Positions 9,838 to 22,800 of a stretch of 64,000 nt of DNA are shown here, piece by piece. Each line of letters begins with the position of its first letter. Within the stretch, counting starts at the first letter, position 1. This DNA is from Ficedula albicollis. Taxonomy: Eukaryota > Chordata > Aves > Passeriformes > Muscicapidae. The notes below the pieces were generated by a model. The model had not been told where the DNA came from. It saw only the letters and a program-made list of their open reading frames with translations, and ran no database searches. A program made the translations under genes and the position numbers. The DNA is taken from NCBI RefSeq assembly GCF_000247815.1, contig NC_021681.1, positions 19,781,495 through 19,845,494 on the forward strand, read 5' to 3'.

Positions 9838-12800
9838 CGCGCCACCCTTGGTCGTAGTTTGCAACTAGAGCAGCTTGTCTCTCGCCTGCTGTTTGCCACA
9901 TGCCCTGCTTTGTGCTCCATTGGGTAGGAGTATGCTCCTGAGCTGTACATGTAACACCTGCAAACTTACTGGTATGGTTAGGTTTTTTTTCTATCATAGT
10001 CGGCAGGATGACGCTGTGCAGGACATGAAGTGTTTTTAGTGTTTGTTTGCTAATTATCTAAGGCTCTTCATTGTGTTGAGTGGTGGGGAGGAACTGTGTC
10101 TTCTCCCCCGCCTTCTGCATGAATATGCAAAGCCCAAGAAGTGCTGGGAACTTCTGTGGTTCTTCCACGTGTGTGGACCATGTGCAAAGCCCACTCCCCT
10201 CTTGGCACACCACAGAGCAGTGCTCCAGAATGCCTCCCTACAGCAGACTGAATCTCTGGGCAGCTTGTTAGAGAGGGGCAGGAGTAGGGCCTGTGAATGT
10301 GTGAATTAGGTGGTGTACTTGTCCACACTTTGCTGCTTCTGGCCCCCATTACAGTCCAGAGTAGGTTCTTTCCACATCCTTGTAGAAAGGCTGTGCATAC
10401 CTCTTCTCCTTGGAGGGTCTTTTCTCTTACTGCTTCCTCTGCGATGCAGATTCCATTCTGAACATGGATTTCAGCTGATTAGCCCCATTCAGAAATATTC
10501 TTCTACTCTTGATATTATTGCCTGGACACCTTAATATACCATGGGTGTAGCTTATCTCCCTGAAGAGTGTCTCTGGGGATCTCAGTGGCTTAATGAAGTG
10601 AACTGGAAAGCAAACCTGCTCAGGTGAGATGTGCTGTGCTCTGACTCTGCCTTAGACTGAATCAGGTTGAGAATAGATGGAAGGAGCTGTCAGTTGCAAT
10701 TTCTGTGAATGTTGATGTAGAAGAGAGCAAGAGTTGTTCTCTGTCCTGCAGTCCTTGCTCTGGCAGAACAGGGCTGCCTAGACTCTGGGTAGCTGATATT
10801 GGTGTGTCCCACTTCCATGCCATTCCCTGGGCAAAGCCTAATGGGTGTTTATAGAGCAAAGATGAAACTTCTAGCCTTGAACTAGAGCTACCAATATTGG
10901 TTGACTTTTCCCCCCCTCTTTATTTTTCCATCTCAGGATGGGTTTTAATTCCATTCCTTGATGTGAACTTGACTGTTCTAGGGACCATCAAAAATTCAAA
11001 GTTATTTAGGATTTAAATGTCAGGGTGATGATTGAGTAACAGCTTTTTGGCCTCATGGAAGTATTCAAGAAACTTATTAAGCAACTTTTTAATTGTAGGC
11101 AAACTCAAAAGGTGTGTGTGATTGTTTTGATATTCCTTAGCAAAAGTAGGAAGAGGATAAAGAGCAGAAGTAGGGCTGTCAATTATTCTTCTGCTTGTTT
11201 GGGTAGATGTGAGGAGCTGTGATTGGAGTCCAGTTCAGTGTCATTAAGACATGGTCTCCAGTGGCAAGTGGCTTTTTTGGACCTGATCCCCCAGTGTGCT
11301 GCTGGAGCTGTGCACTGGTGTAGCCTCACTGACTGCAGTGGCAGGTGCAGAGAGAGGGTCCAGGAAGCACCATGGCTCATCTCTCACCCCTCTTCAGGCA
11401 GCTGCAATTTTAGATGCAGCTCCATTAGTTTCAGTAGGATTTTACTAGGGATAAATTGTACCTAGTGCATAGTGTTGAAGGTAGCTCCCCTGCCTCCTTT
11501 TATTGTCATTCTGATCCTGCCTCTTGCATTCCAGAAGGACTTTCTGCTTGCCTTAAAAAGTGAAGAATGAGTAACAAAAAAATCCAGATAGTCTTTATTC
11601 ATCTTCCTAGTCCACCTTCAAAAGGTTTGTTGCACTTGGCTGCTCCTCAGAAATTGATTATTGTTTTCTTCAGCTCCCTGAGTGAGCATCAGGGAGCCAT
11701 ACAATCTGAATGCAGCCTTCCTAAATCCAGGCAAGGTGAGTGCTTGCAAAGTACTTGGAAACAACCTCCTAGATCATTCCCTGCCCTGCAGACAGAGGCA
11801 GAGGAATGGGTGTCCTCATGAATGGGATTCCTTCCCCTCCTTTGCGCAAAACTCAGTTAAATGGGGTTTGTGTCCTGAAGTGCATGAGAAGGTAGAACAG
11901 GTGCCCAGGTTGTAGAGAACTCACTGAACAGTTCTGACAGCTTTGTAAGTCCGTTTCTTCTGTGCTTTCCTGCCCCTGCCCCACTCTATGTAGCCTTGAA
12001 GAACACTTGCCTTTCCAAAATCTCTCATCAGCCTTTCCCCCTCATCATTTGTATTGACAGAAGGACTCTGGTTTTCTCTTTGTGTCCTGTCCTTTGGTTT
12101 GCCAGTCTGACACCACTGTCCAGAGGGACAGAGGGAGTTAGACGAGCCTTACCACAATGTGCTTCAGCACAGTGATCTCTGCATTATGGTTAAACATCCC
12201 TCTGGCTGTAAATAAAAGCGTGGCATTTCCCACAGGCTGCAATTAGTAGCAGAAAAACAGCCCTTTGTGAAATATGAGCTGGAGGAGCTGTAGGTACTGG
12301 TGCTGTCTGGCTTATTGCTAGGGATGAGGAGGCATTTTTACTTGCTTTCACATGTCCCAAAAATCAGCTGTTCACCACTTAGCTTTGGTTACTGCTCCTA
12401 CTCCCAGCCCACCCATCTGCTCCTCATTTGGCATTGCTAGTGACTGCTGGAGGTGTCAAAACCTGGTTTGCTCCAGCTGTGCAGATGTGCCACAGCACAG
12501 CTGTGTGCTTGTGCTTTTGGGAGGGTGTGTGAGGGACGTGCAGGGGTCTGTTCTTGCAGGCTCCTCTCTGCTTGGGGCTGAGTTTGGTTTGGAGTGGTGA
12601 CTTCAGTCTCCCCTGAACAGAGAAGCCTGAATCTGCTTTGCTCCCTTCAAGTGAATGTGGTGATTTCAGAGTGGTGGCTTGTACAGCAGGCAGTGGGACT
12701 CAAGTGACAAGGTAGGATAGATTTCCTCCGTGGAAGGAAAGATGTCTTGCTGGTAGAAGCAGCTGAGACTCACTTTGCCCCAGTGCCCTTTGTGGCCCTT

Positions 12801-13427
12801 CCTGCAAGCAACCAAAGCTTTCCTCTCCCTCTTTTGCATTGCTTAATGGCTTGTGATCTTCCCACTCCCCTTTCAGCATAGGAAGCTGCTGACTGCAAAG
12901 AGAAAACACCCAACCTCCCCATTATCCTTAGGGTTCAGGACAATCCAAACTCATACTTGTCAGCATTAGATACTGAGTAGATCCTGATTTTATTTCTTTT
13001 TGTGAAAGGTGTTCTCCAAATCACTGTTCAAAAAATGCTGAAAACACATTCAGGGCAAACCCTTTTGACACAGGTGGGCTGGGGAGAACACTGTACAGCT
13101 GAAGTGCCATTTTGCAGACCCAATTAATCTTTTTCTCCTGTTAAACCAAGTACCAAACCCAAGAAACAGGACTTCTGTGAAGCTGTCACATTGGCCAGTA
13201 GGTTAATGAATTTTGCTGCTAGAAACAAAATGTAAATCAGTATGTTCATATTTATTTTACTGTGCTGACCACTAATTGATTTGTTAATATTTAAGGCATT
13301 ATGCTGTAGGTTGTTTTTAAGTGGAAAATTTCTACATCGCACTTTGCTTTTGGATCAGAACAATTATTTATTGTATTTGTGAAAATGTTTTTCCTCCCAT
13401 ATAGTTATTATTTGCTTTCCCTTGATA

Positions 13428-13495
13428 CAAAAAACCCAACCAAACCCAAACAACAAAACCCACCCCAAAACCTCCCAGCCAAATCCAACCCATGG
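13428..13495. repeat. A/C-rich low-complexity tract
   Basis: An irregular succession of AAACCC-, CCAAAC- and CCCCAAAA-like words covers about 68 bases with almost no G or T. It probably lies inside the ZMAT3 3' UTR. Such tracts are common in bird DNA. Confidence 0.75.
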
Positions 13496-14886
13496 ATTTT
13501 TTCATGCCAAGCAAAATGGGGATTTCCTTGCAACTTATTAAATGTCCGTTTCCAATTTATTTTTCCTTAAATGATTCCTTTGCTAACTTGGGGTGTTATT
13601 TTTAGCGACACAAAGTTCATGCTTCATTTAAAAATTCATTTCTTTTAAGGCAAGGAAGTAAACCATGTGGAATCCATGAATTTATGAGGAGTATGGAAGT
13701 GATACTATTTTGTTTGTATTAAGCATTAGCTGTTGTTTTGCATTCTGCACTAATGAGTAAATCTGTTATAATCTTGCCTAATATTGGTCTATTTTTGACT
13801 TTTTTCTTTCTTCATGCACATTGAAAGGAGCCCTGCAAACTTCTGTGGAGTTGCTTAGGATGGTCACCAGTGTAACAAAATGCAGATTTTTTTCTGTAAA
13901 GCTGCTTATTTCCTTTCCTAGATGCCCATTATAGGGCATTAGAAGGGAAAGCTATTGCCATAAGCATGGATTCATATTTTAGCTTACTAATGCATGATGT
14001 CCTTTTGCTACATTACAGAAGTGATGCTCTCACTGTAACCAATGGGAAGCTTGCTTGGGTCTGGAGTAAATGAAATACCCAAGACAAAGATACTGTGTTG
14101 GCTGGGGCCAGGCAAGGTACATTACTAAGTTTGTCTTTCACTCCTCCATTTGGATTACAACACACTTATGGTTTTGCTTTTTGAGGACCATGTATCTGAT
14201 TCTGTAAGGATTTGGTCTTGCTCCAGCTAAAATTGTTTGAAGTACCTTGACTTTAGTTGATTGAGGAGCAAGGCTTGAAAACCTTCAGGAGTTTCTCACT
14301 GCTGATGTTTTATACGTGGTTTTTGTTTAGTGATTTTTTTTTTTTTAATTTTACAACCACATATGCAAGGATGCTCTGGATGAGATGGAGATCTGTTGCT
14401 GATTACGGAAAAACAAATGCCATGGTTGCCAAAGGATAACAGAAAATGGAGAAATATGGGCCTGGTTTCTTTGAAGTTAGTGGCTAAGCTTCTTTTATTT
14501 CGAGCTGGGCTTACCACCTGCATAAAGTTGGAAGGGAAAATAAAATCCACTTTGCAATAAATGTGGTCAAACAGTAGTTCTGGGAATCCTTCCTTTGAAA
14601 AATGTGTCACAGCTAAATACCTGAAATATCTGCAGGTAAAGACAGAATTGAATTTTTGAAAATAAAATCAGTTTTTCAGTTTGTATTTTGCAGGGGAAAA
14701 ATTACTTGATTTAATTTCCTTCTGCATCTGTCCAGCAACATCATTTGCAAGTGCTTTGAACATATTTCATCTAGAGCTTTCTTGTCAGGTTGTTTTGTAC
14801 ATTTTTCCTTATTTCCTTTATATTGTACTGACCCCCGTGAGGGAATACTTGTTGAAAATGAATTTTTTTTTTCTTCTTCATTATAT

Positions 14887-14892
14887 AATAAA
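14887..14892 (+). terminator. ZMAT3: Candidate distal polyadenylation signal of ZMAT3
   Basis: AATAAA lies in an AT-rich context (ttatataataaacc) and is followed by a T/GT-containing region (tgatgtattcc) about 35-45 bases downstream. It is the last of five hexamers after the stop codon and precedes repeat-rich intergenic DNA. Without transcripts I cannot tell which is used. Confidence 0.4.
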
Positions 14893-15390
14893 CCATCTTG
14901 CTCTTACCATTGTACAGCCCTGATGTATTCCTACTGCTCATGGCTGGACTGAGTGAGCCCAGCATTGAGTGCAGCTACATGAACATATTTTCACACACTG
15001 ATAAAGGAGTATAATTCAGGAATTTGTTACTCTGGAGGAGGGTCATTGTACTTCCAGCTGTTACTGAAAGCCAGCTGAGCGCTGTCTTGGCTTTGGGAGC
15101 ACTCAGCATCTGGCAGGATGGGAGCCAGGGGGGACACAAAAGGCCCTGTTTCTGTCTGTGCTTTCCCCTTGAGTGGACATCACAAGCTCTGCAACAGCCC
15201 CAGGCTGAACCACGGACTGACTTTCAACTCTGACTGTGAAAAGGTGGGGACAAGACGAGCCTCATACTTACATTTGCACATTTGTTTTACCAGAGTGCTG
15301 TTTCCCCCTTTCATTACTTGAGGGCTCCAGAAGAACATATGCTTGTGCAGCATAAATGACTTTCCAAACAGAAAGGGCATTCTGAGTGCA

Positions 15391-15500
15391 GCCTTGGAAG
15401 CAGAGGAAATCTGAGTTTGAGTTCAACTCCGGTAGGAGCAAGCGCAGCCTTGGAAGCAGAGGAAATCTGAGTTTTTTTGAGTTCAACTCGGGTAGGAGCA
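15391..15500. repeat. Imperfect tandem duplication of about 54 bp
   Basis: The unit running from cagccttggaagcagagg to ggtaggagcaa occurs twice in succession. The second copy has a longer T run and a c-to-g change. It directly abuts the 159-bp duplication that follows, so two duplications of different period lie side by side. Confidence 0.9.
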
Positions 15501-15503
15501 AAG

Positions 15504-15811
15504 CACAGTCCTTCTGTGGTGCTGCAGCCATGCTGTTGGTGCAGTGAGCTGTTGACCTCAAGGGCAGTGTCCTGGGGGCACACCAAAGATATTTGGGGTG
15601 TGGCTGCTGTTGGGGCATGGATCTATCTGGGTGTAAAAGCAGCTGTGAACACTGCACTCTGGCACAGTCCTTCTGTGGTGCTGCAGCCATGCTGTTGGTG
15701 CAGTGAGCTGTTGACCTCAAGGGCAGTGTCCTGGGGGCACACCAAAGATATTTGGGGTGTGGCTGCTCTTGGGGCATGGATCTATCTGGGTGTAAAAGCA
15801 GCTGTGAACAG
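15504..15811. repeat. 159-bp tandem duplication
   Basis: Copies start at 15504 and 15663 with cacagtccttctgtggtg. They agree along almost the whole unit; I noticed one g/c difference near 15610 and 15769. The period is divisible by three, so long frames run through both copies on each strand; I see no protein family in them. Confidence 0.93.
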
Positions 15812-18800
15812 GGATGTGTCCCTGCACTCCCCTGTCCTCTCTTATTCCAGGCATTGGGCCCTTACAGAGAACACTGACACTGGTGGAATTATCCTGATTT
15901 GACATTTGGGATGAGAGCTGCCTCTGTGCTTAGGTGACTTCTGTGCTAACAGTGAAATGCTGGAGGCTTTGTGTTCTCACTTATAGTAAATAGAGTAATA
16001 AAAACTTGTAAGTGCAGTTTAATGTTAAATCTCACTCCATCCCTTCACTGTTTATGTTCATCCAGGCTGTGTTTGGTCATCCTGGAAACCAAACCCCTAC
16101 AAAGCAGCACATCCCCAATATCAGATTTCTCTGATAAATCACTGCCTTTTTAATGCTTACATGTGATAATTGTATTTTATATCAATTCTATAGCAATTTG
16201 GTGCAGCCAAAAACCATAGTGACACACAGATACCTGGGCAGCCTAACTGAGAGTCACAGGCATTTGCTGAATTACTCAGCGAATAAAGTACTATAAAGAG
16301 AAGATGAAAATCAAAGACTAAATTTGTAATTTGAAAGCATAAATAGCCCTCCATCTGCTTCTACAGTTAGCCTGGTGTCTAAGGATTTTACATAGTTGTC
16401 CTGTAACATTTTGCAATTGAGGAAGTAAAATTTGGGGGAAAAAATGATTTGTCCAGGAAGTCTATGACTAAAAAGGAACATTGAACTGAATGCTTTTAAA
16501 TATCAAGCTGCTGTCTCTGCCTCATCTCCATCCAGCCTTCTGCTCCCAGGATGATGAAAATGACTGGATTTTAAAACCAATTTGATTAATAATAGTTGGA
16601 TTTTCATTGTTCATGTAGTGGCTTTATAAAGCATTAGGACTTTAGCATGTGGTTTAAAAATAATGAAGCCTGGCAGAGAGATCTTCCAATATTGCTTCTG
16701 CCATTAAACCTTAGTGGAGACATGGAAAAACAACAGGTTTTAGGAGGATTGTAAAGAATGCAGGTATCTTAAGTGCAGGTTTGGAAGCTCTTCTGTATTC
16801 ATTTATGTCCCTTTCACATAAATTCCCTTTATTCCTACTTCCAGTTCTCCTAAAACATTTGGAGTGAAGGCTGCTTCTCTCTTTTGGAATAGTAATAAGC
16901 TACTGTAACAGATAATATCAAGGATTTATTGGCCCATCCTTCAGGGACTGATGTGTTCTTGACTGGGCTTCCTTCACCTCTCTACCTGTGTGAAACAGAG
17001 CAGAGCTGTGTGAAGTCACTGGAATTACATGAGGGTAAAGAGAGATAGGAAGATTATCCACAGTGTATTATCTGAGACCAGGGAATGTGGCAGGTGTTTG
17101 CAGTACATATAAAGATGTTAAAAAGCATTAATCTAAGGCTTGTTTTGCAGTATCAAGGTACAAAGGTACTGTGATTGAAATAACAAGGTGTAGGGTTCTA
17201 AGAAGAAATGAGCACAGTTTCATGAGAAATAAAATAAGTTGCATTTGGTGTGCTGGTAGAATTTTGTGCAGGAATTCAATAGTCACCTGAAGAAGCAGGC
17301 TATGTACTTTACTAAATGCAACATGACCAATAGTGTGAAAAACAAAACAAAAGTTGAAACATAGGTATGAAAAAAAAAAAAGGAAAGTCAAATGACCAAA
17401 TCCCTGTGCAAATGGCCAAATCCCTGTGCACCAGAAGAGATAGTGATATGCACTTTTACACCTGATACTTTGAGGAGTCTGGAAAGAATACTTCAGAATT
17501 AAGAGACTTGTAGAAACAACACCATGATGTCAAGAATCTCTTATTGCAGCTGCGTGGAGAGTTTGGGGGCTGAGGTGTCATTTATGACAATAGTTCCTTT
17601 TTGCTCTGGGTGAACCTGTGTAGGTGGGGATTGTTTCAGCAAGGCAGGGCTGTGGTCTCAGCAGCCTCCAGGGGCAAATTCTGCCATGTGTATGCTGTTT
17701 GTACTTTTAAGGACTCTTCTCCCTTGTTCTTGTCCACTCATTATTAAAGATCATTTTCCAGTAGCTCCTTATTGCAGCTTCCTCTAACACTTCACAGCAC
17801 CTCAGCAGCAGCTTAATTAGGAAATGGCCAAACCACTCAACACATGAGATCTTGGGCAAGTGGCTCCTGTTTGTAAAAGCTGGTGGTACTCAGAGCATGT
17901 TTGGATTAGCAGGTCTGAGTTCTGAGAGAGGAGCAAAGCCATTCATCTGCAGGATATTGCATTTATTTATGTCAGGTGGGGTTATGGGCTGCCATCCATT
18001 CTGCTGCTCTGTAGCTGGCATCAAGGTACCCAGGAATGAGGGCTGGATGCCTCTCGTGCCTCCTATTTTGCCTTCTCTCAGTGACTGTCTTTGAGGGTCT
18101 GTTTTTGAACAGTGTATCTTCGGTTTGCCTTGTCACAGTCACAGACGTGCAGTTAACAGGACACCTCCATTTAACTGCTTGCATGAAGCACAGATTTTTA
18201 TTATGCAAACCCCAATTTCTAGTGGATATTATTGAAAAGCATAAAGAAAATGGGTAACAGAAGAAGAATATAAATAAGAGAGATTGTCAAGGTTGTGGTG
18301 ACCTTAGGCACACAAATTGAGGATGTAGGAGTGGGAGGCAGCTGGATAGTTCCAATCTGTCTGTTGCCAATCCCACAGTCCCAAGACACTCTGAGGGTTC
18401 AGATGCCGTACTTGCAATTATACCCCTGAAATAAAGTCTGATAAAATCCAAGCTGCACTGCTGACCATTTGAATTCCCCTTTCCTCGAGGCTGACCTGCA
18501 GTTGCAGACAGGCAGGATGCAGGAGGCTCAGGATTGTTCTGCAGAGCCCAGCAGGCTGCTCCTTCCCCTGCACTCTCCTCCCACAAAGGCCAAAGGCAGC
18601 AGGCTGGATAAAGCCCTTGTCCTTGGGGTGGGCTGTTGTTAGCCTGGTGTCAGCACAGAAGACATGACAACCATTATTAAAATGTAAGATTTAGCCACGT
18701 ACCTGGAGCTTTGAAGCATTGGAGGCTGCAGGTGAGCAGGACACAGAGAGAGGTGCTGGGAGGTGGGGGTGGCTGCAGGGAGCAGCATCTCTCCTCTTCA

Positions 18801-19560
18801 CAGGGTTCTTGACAGATGGTTACATCAGCCTGGACTCCTGTCATGCATTGCCCAGTGTCTAACATATGGGACAGGTTTCTGCAGACACCTTGTTCAGATG
18901 GATCAACATTGATCTTCACACAGCTCCTCACAGCTGCTGAGAAATGCAAAGGTGGGGCAGAGCACAGCTATAGGTGTAGACAGACTGGGGATATATTAGG
19001 GCATAATAAGCTTTCAAGGGAGTTCTTCTTAATTTGGGTACAGACTGTATATGCTAATTATATGGCAGCAGTCTTGGCAATTAGCATACATGCTTTCAAC
19101 TTGCATTTCTGATTGCTGTAACAAAGCCAGCACTGCCTTCTCCACTCACTGACTTCAAAGGCTTTGTCTTGATTTAAGAAATGCTGTCTAAAGCTGTTAG
19201 GAGAAAATGAAGCTGTGGTACTGCCACTGTCAGGCTGCCCACTTAACAAACTACGTGGTAAATGGATGAGCAGCCAAGCTCCCTGCAATGGTTCATGAGA
19301 GCTTTGAGGCTGGAAAATGCCAGCCAGCATTTATTGTCCTTGGCACACAACATAATATTCCCACACTGAATACAGCAAAGGTCTTCCAAATCAGACCACG
19401 TGTCCCTGAAATACAGCACCCAAAGATACACCTTGGGTCCACATCACAGGCTGCCATACTTGAAAGAGGATATTACATACACATCCCAGAAGGGAAAGTA
19501 ATAATCAGTGGAAGAAACAAGAATAGAAACAAAAAGAAAATTTGAAGTTCGCTTGGATGA

Positions 19561-19813
19561 TCCTGCCAACCCTGGAGCCCAAGACCAGCGCAGGTGCCAA
19601 CCCTGGGGCTCAAGACCAGCGCAGGTCACTGGTATCATTTAAAACATTTGGCAACTAAATCTGCTTGGGTGTTTTCAGTCACTGGTATCATTTAAAACAT
19701 TTGGCAACTTAATCTGCTTGGGTGTTTTTGTGCCAACCCTGGGGCTCAAGACCAGCGCAGGTCACTGGTATCATTTAAAACATTTGGCAACTAAATCTGC
19801 TTGGGTGTTTTCA
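19561..19813. repeat. Compound tandem repeat, order A-A-B-B-A-B
   Basis: Two short modules alternate. Module A (about 31 bp, ccaaccctggggctcaagac...) is at about 19561, 19593 and 19730. Module B (about 52 bp, gtcactggtatcatttaaaa...) is at 19625, 19678 and 19761. Copies differ by only one or two bases (taaatc/ttaatc; gagccc/gggctc). The order implies at least two duplication steps, first of single modules and then of an A-B pair. Confidence 0.92.
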
Positions 19814-22800
19814 TGAACCCCAGCAGACATTTTAAATTGCTGTAGCATTTCTGTAACTCTGGTTGCAAGTTGTCTTTGAAAACAAGGCTTAAACTCCCAA
19901 GTAAGTTAGTCCTTTACAGAATTTAACCCTAAGAGAAGAGTCATCAGCATGTGGTTGTTCAACTGCAGTGGGTGAAGTTGTAGCCTTTGAGCCTGGCTAG
20001 AACTCTCCAGGGCAATTCCCTGCAAAGAGCCAGAGCTGCCTGAACTGACTACACCAAAATCAAGGATTACAGTCCCCTGTTGCTGCCAGGGTACATTTCT
20101 GGTTCCAGTCTCAAGCTACATGTTCCACGTTGAAGCTCATCTCAGTGCTGCAGTGCCACTGTCAATCTGCAAATATTTGAGTGTCTTTCTGGAGACTGGT
20201 TGAGGTCACCCTGTGCTCAGCAGGTGCTGCTGAAGTTGATCTAGATTTCCTCCAGAAGGAAGTGAAGCTGTATCACATCATGCAGGAGCACCATTTAATG
20301 CTTGGCATTTGGAATAAAACTTAATGTTACACAATTATAGTGTCGAATAGCTGGTGGCAATTTTGCCAGACAAATATCACGTCTTTCCCAGAAGAATTCA
20401 ATCTTTAATATTATTTTGATGCTGGAGGCTTTTCCAATTTCTGTTTATTAGAAATGGCTTCTCTATTTTGGAAGTGCTGCCTTTAACCCAATACAGCTGG
20501 TTCCACGTATAGCACTGTGAAAAAATCCTGTCTGCAGCATTTTGCTTCCGTAGATTTGCTGTATAACCAAAGCAAATTGTCACCTTGCAGAAATTAGGCC
20601 TTTGAAGGGCTAAAAGAGTGTTAGCTCTTCATCTGCTTTGTGTGCTTTGAGGCTCTTTCCAAAGAGTTTACACCCTCAAAGCATGGAAATGTATTGCTGA
20701 CAGGGAAATGTTGGAAGTTAAGTGGTGTGGATGGAGAGCCCATGGAAGGAAGAACAAAACAGGGGCTCTGAGATGCCAGGGCTGTGCCAGTCCAGAGCCA
20801 AGCTGAGAAGGAGTGCAGCCACCTGGCTTCTCTCCTCTTTTTTCTCTCTTTCTGTTATTACCTTTCTAAACCCAGATCACCAGCTGCAGTGGAGGTTCTT
20901 GCTATGAAGCTAAACGTGATGAAATGCAGTATTTTGGGTGGCAATCTTGTCCATTTGGAGCATATGTACAAGGCCAGATGCCCTAAATCCAGGCAGGCTC
21001 TATTACTTGAAAAAGACTTCCACTTGCACAAGAAGAGGCCAGTTTTAATCAGCATCCTCATGCCCAGTTTACCAATAGAACATAGAACAGGGAACAGCTG
21101 TTGGCTCCACCTTCACCTATTTGAGCCACTGCTTTTTTTTAATTTTTTTTTTTTTTAATGAGACCTTGGTGAAGTCATTATAATTTTCTGTCTCAGTGGA
21201 ATCTTTCCTGTCTCTCTGAGGAAAAGAGCAAGTGTGGGATTCCTTCCTGGATTCATTCCTATTTCAAGGAAAATAAAAATATTCAAGGTGTGATACATAA
21301 GTGGCAAATCTGACTGTCCTGAATGTTCATGTAAATGCAGTGATACACTTGAACCTCCTTTACTAGGCAGTAAAGAAGGCATTTTTATGATGCATTTTAT
21401 GGGGCCGAGGAGATGAGTGAGCAATCCCTCCTGAAATTCTCTAGCAAGTGTTTAATCTTTATGCCCTGGAGGGATGGCTTTAGTAACTGGAAGGTGAGAA
21501 CAATAGAGAACTGAGGTCAGTTTTGGCAGAAATGGGTCACAGTAATTCACAACTCAAAAATAACTCATATTAGTAGGTATTCACCTTCTCAGGCTCCAAT
21601 TTTGCCACCTCCCTGCAGGTCCAGCAGCTTTGCTGTGGGCTGTGGTGTCCTGCTTGGACAGCACTGACCAGCCTCACCCACTGCAGATTCAGGCTGTGGT
21701 TTTCTAATTGGCTTCCAGAAAATTAAGAGAAAAAGTTACAAATTCTTGTAGGCCCTTAGCAGACTGCATGTTTCCAAATGTGTTTGAGCCCCCTGGATGC
21801 AGAATTCCCACCAGCCCTCAGCAGGGTCGAGGCTCTGAAGTGCTGGCTGCAGCCAGAGAGGTGCAACAACGATGGCAACACCTTGAGGTGACTCTTGGAG
21901 GTGCCTGGAGCTCTCAGGATGCTGCTGTCCCTGGAAAGGGGCACGTGGGATGCCTGTCCCCACATCCATGTGTCCGTCTGTCCTGGAGGCTGCCCTGCCT
22001 CCCCCAGCCAGCCTGGCCCCAGCTCAGCCCAGCCTTCCTATGCTGTGATCGCACCTCCTGATGGCACTGCAGACATACTTTTAGAAATCCCCAGCAGCTC
22101 CCTCCTTAGACCCACATTTCAAGCTCTTATTTAATGTTGCCCCATTTTCAGAGGTTTTAAGAAAGGTGGCAGTTCTTTATTGAGATTAGGTTGTTTTGAG
22201 GCAGGCAGAGTGATGGCATTTTAATTTGATTTCAACAGCACACCCAATAGGATTTTGAAAGGTGGTAATATTCCCTGGAAACAGAAGAGGGCAGCTGTTT
22301 TTTGGGAAATGAAGAGTGCATTGACTATTTTTGAGAATGAAATAGCAGTCACTCAGATCTAGATGAGAGAGCTTTTTTTTTTTTTTTTCATGAATGAATA
22401 AAAATAGCACAGTATTTCAGGGCTTGTGCTGGTGTAATTAGTGTGTGAAATAGCTGGACCCCCATCACCTTCCACTGAGTCCCTGGGTTTTGTCTGGCAA
22501 AATTAGATTCCTTGCAATTTTATTGCAATGTAATTAAAAAGTAACCAAGGGAATACAGAACTCGGTCTTCAGAGATGCTCAGCTTCAGACAAAGTAAAAA
22601 GCATCTGCAGCTCACTGGATTGAGTCAGTTTCTTTATTTACTGCCCATGAGGGAAAAAAATTGCTGTCAACTGTATGCATGGAAAAATCAAGTTTAGTAA
22701 ATGTTTTTCAACGCCCCCCAAATGCATGGATTTTTTTTTAATTGAAAGAGGTGAAACCTTCATTTGTAATTTCTCAAATAAGGCATCTTGATTTTTCAAA

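Larger units (their letters stand above)
9838..14910 (+). other. ZMAT3: Probable long ZMAT3 3' UTR
   Basis: No splice sites or coding frame follow the stop. The AT-rich sequence carries several AATAAA hexamers: 12211-12216, 14539-14544, 14556-14561, 14661-14666 and 14887-14892. Mammalian ZMAT3 mRNAs have multi-kilobase 3' UTRs, so I infer the transcript may extend to the last hexamer, with possible shorter forms. Inside lies an A/C-rich low-complexity patch at 13428-13495. The end is an inference, not seen directly. Confidence 0.5.
14911..19560. other. Intergenic stretch, no gene seen
   Basis: Apart from the two adjacent duplications at 15391-15811 and a tiny direct repeat of 'aaatccctgtgca' near 17397-17431, I see AT-rich unique sequence without splice-flanked conserved frames, RNA genes or recognisable mobile elements. 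Confidence 0.5.

Noticed and set aside
15268..15902. Frames of 141-169 codons across the 159-bp duplication
   Set aside because: They stay open only because the duplicated unit is divisible by three. The peptides have no recognisable domain.
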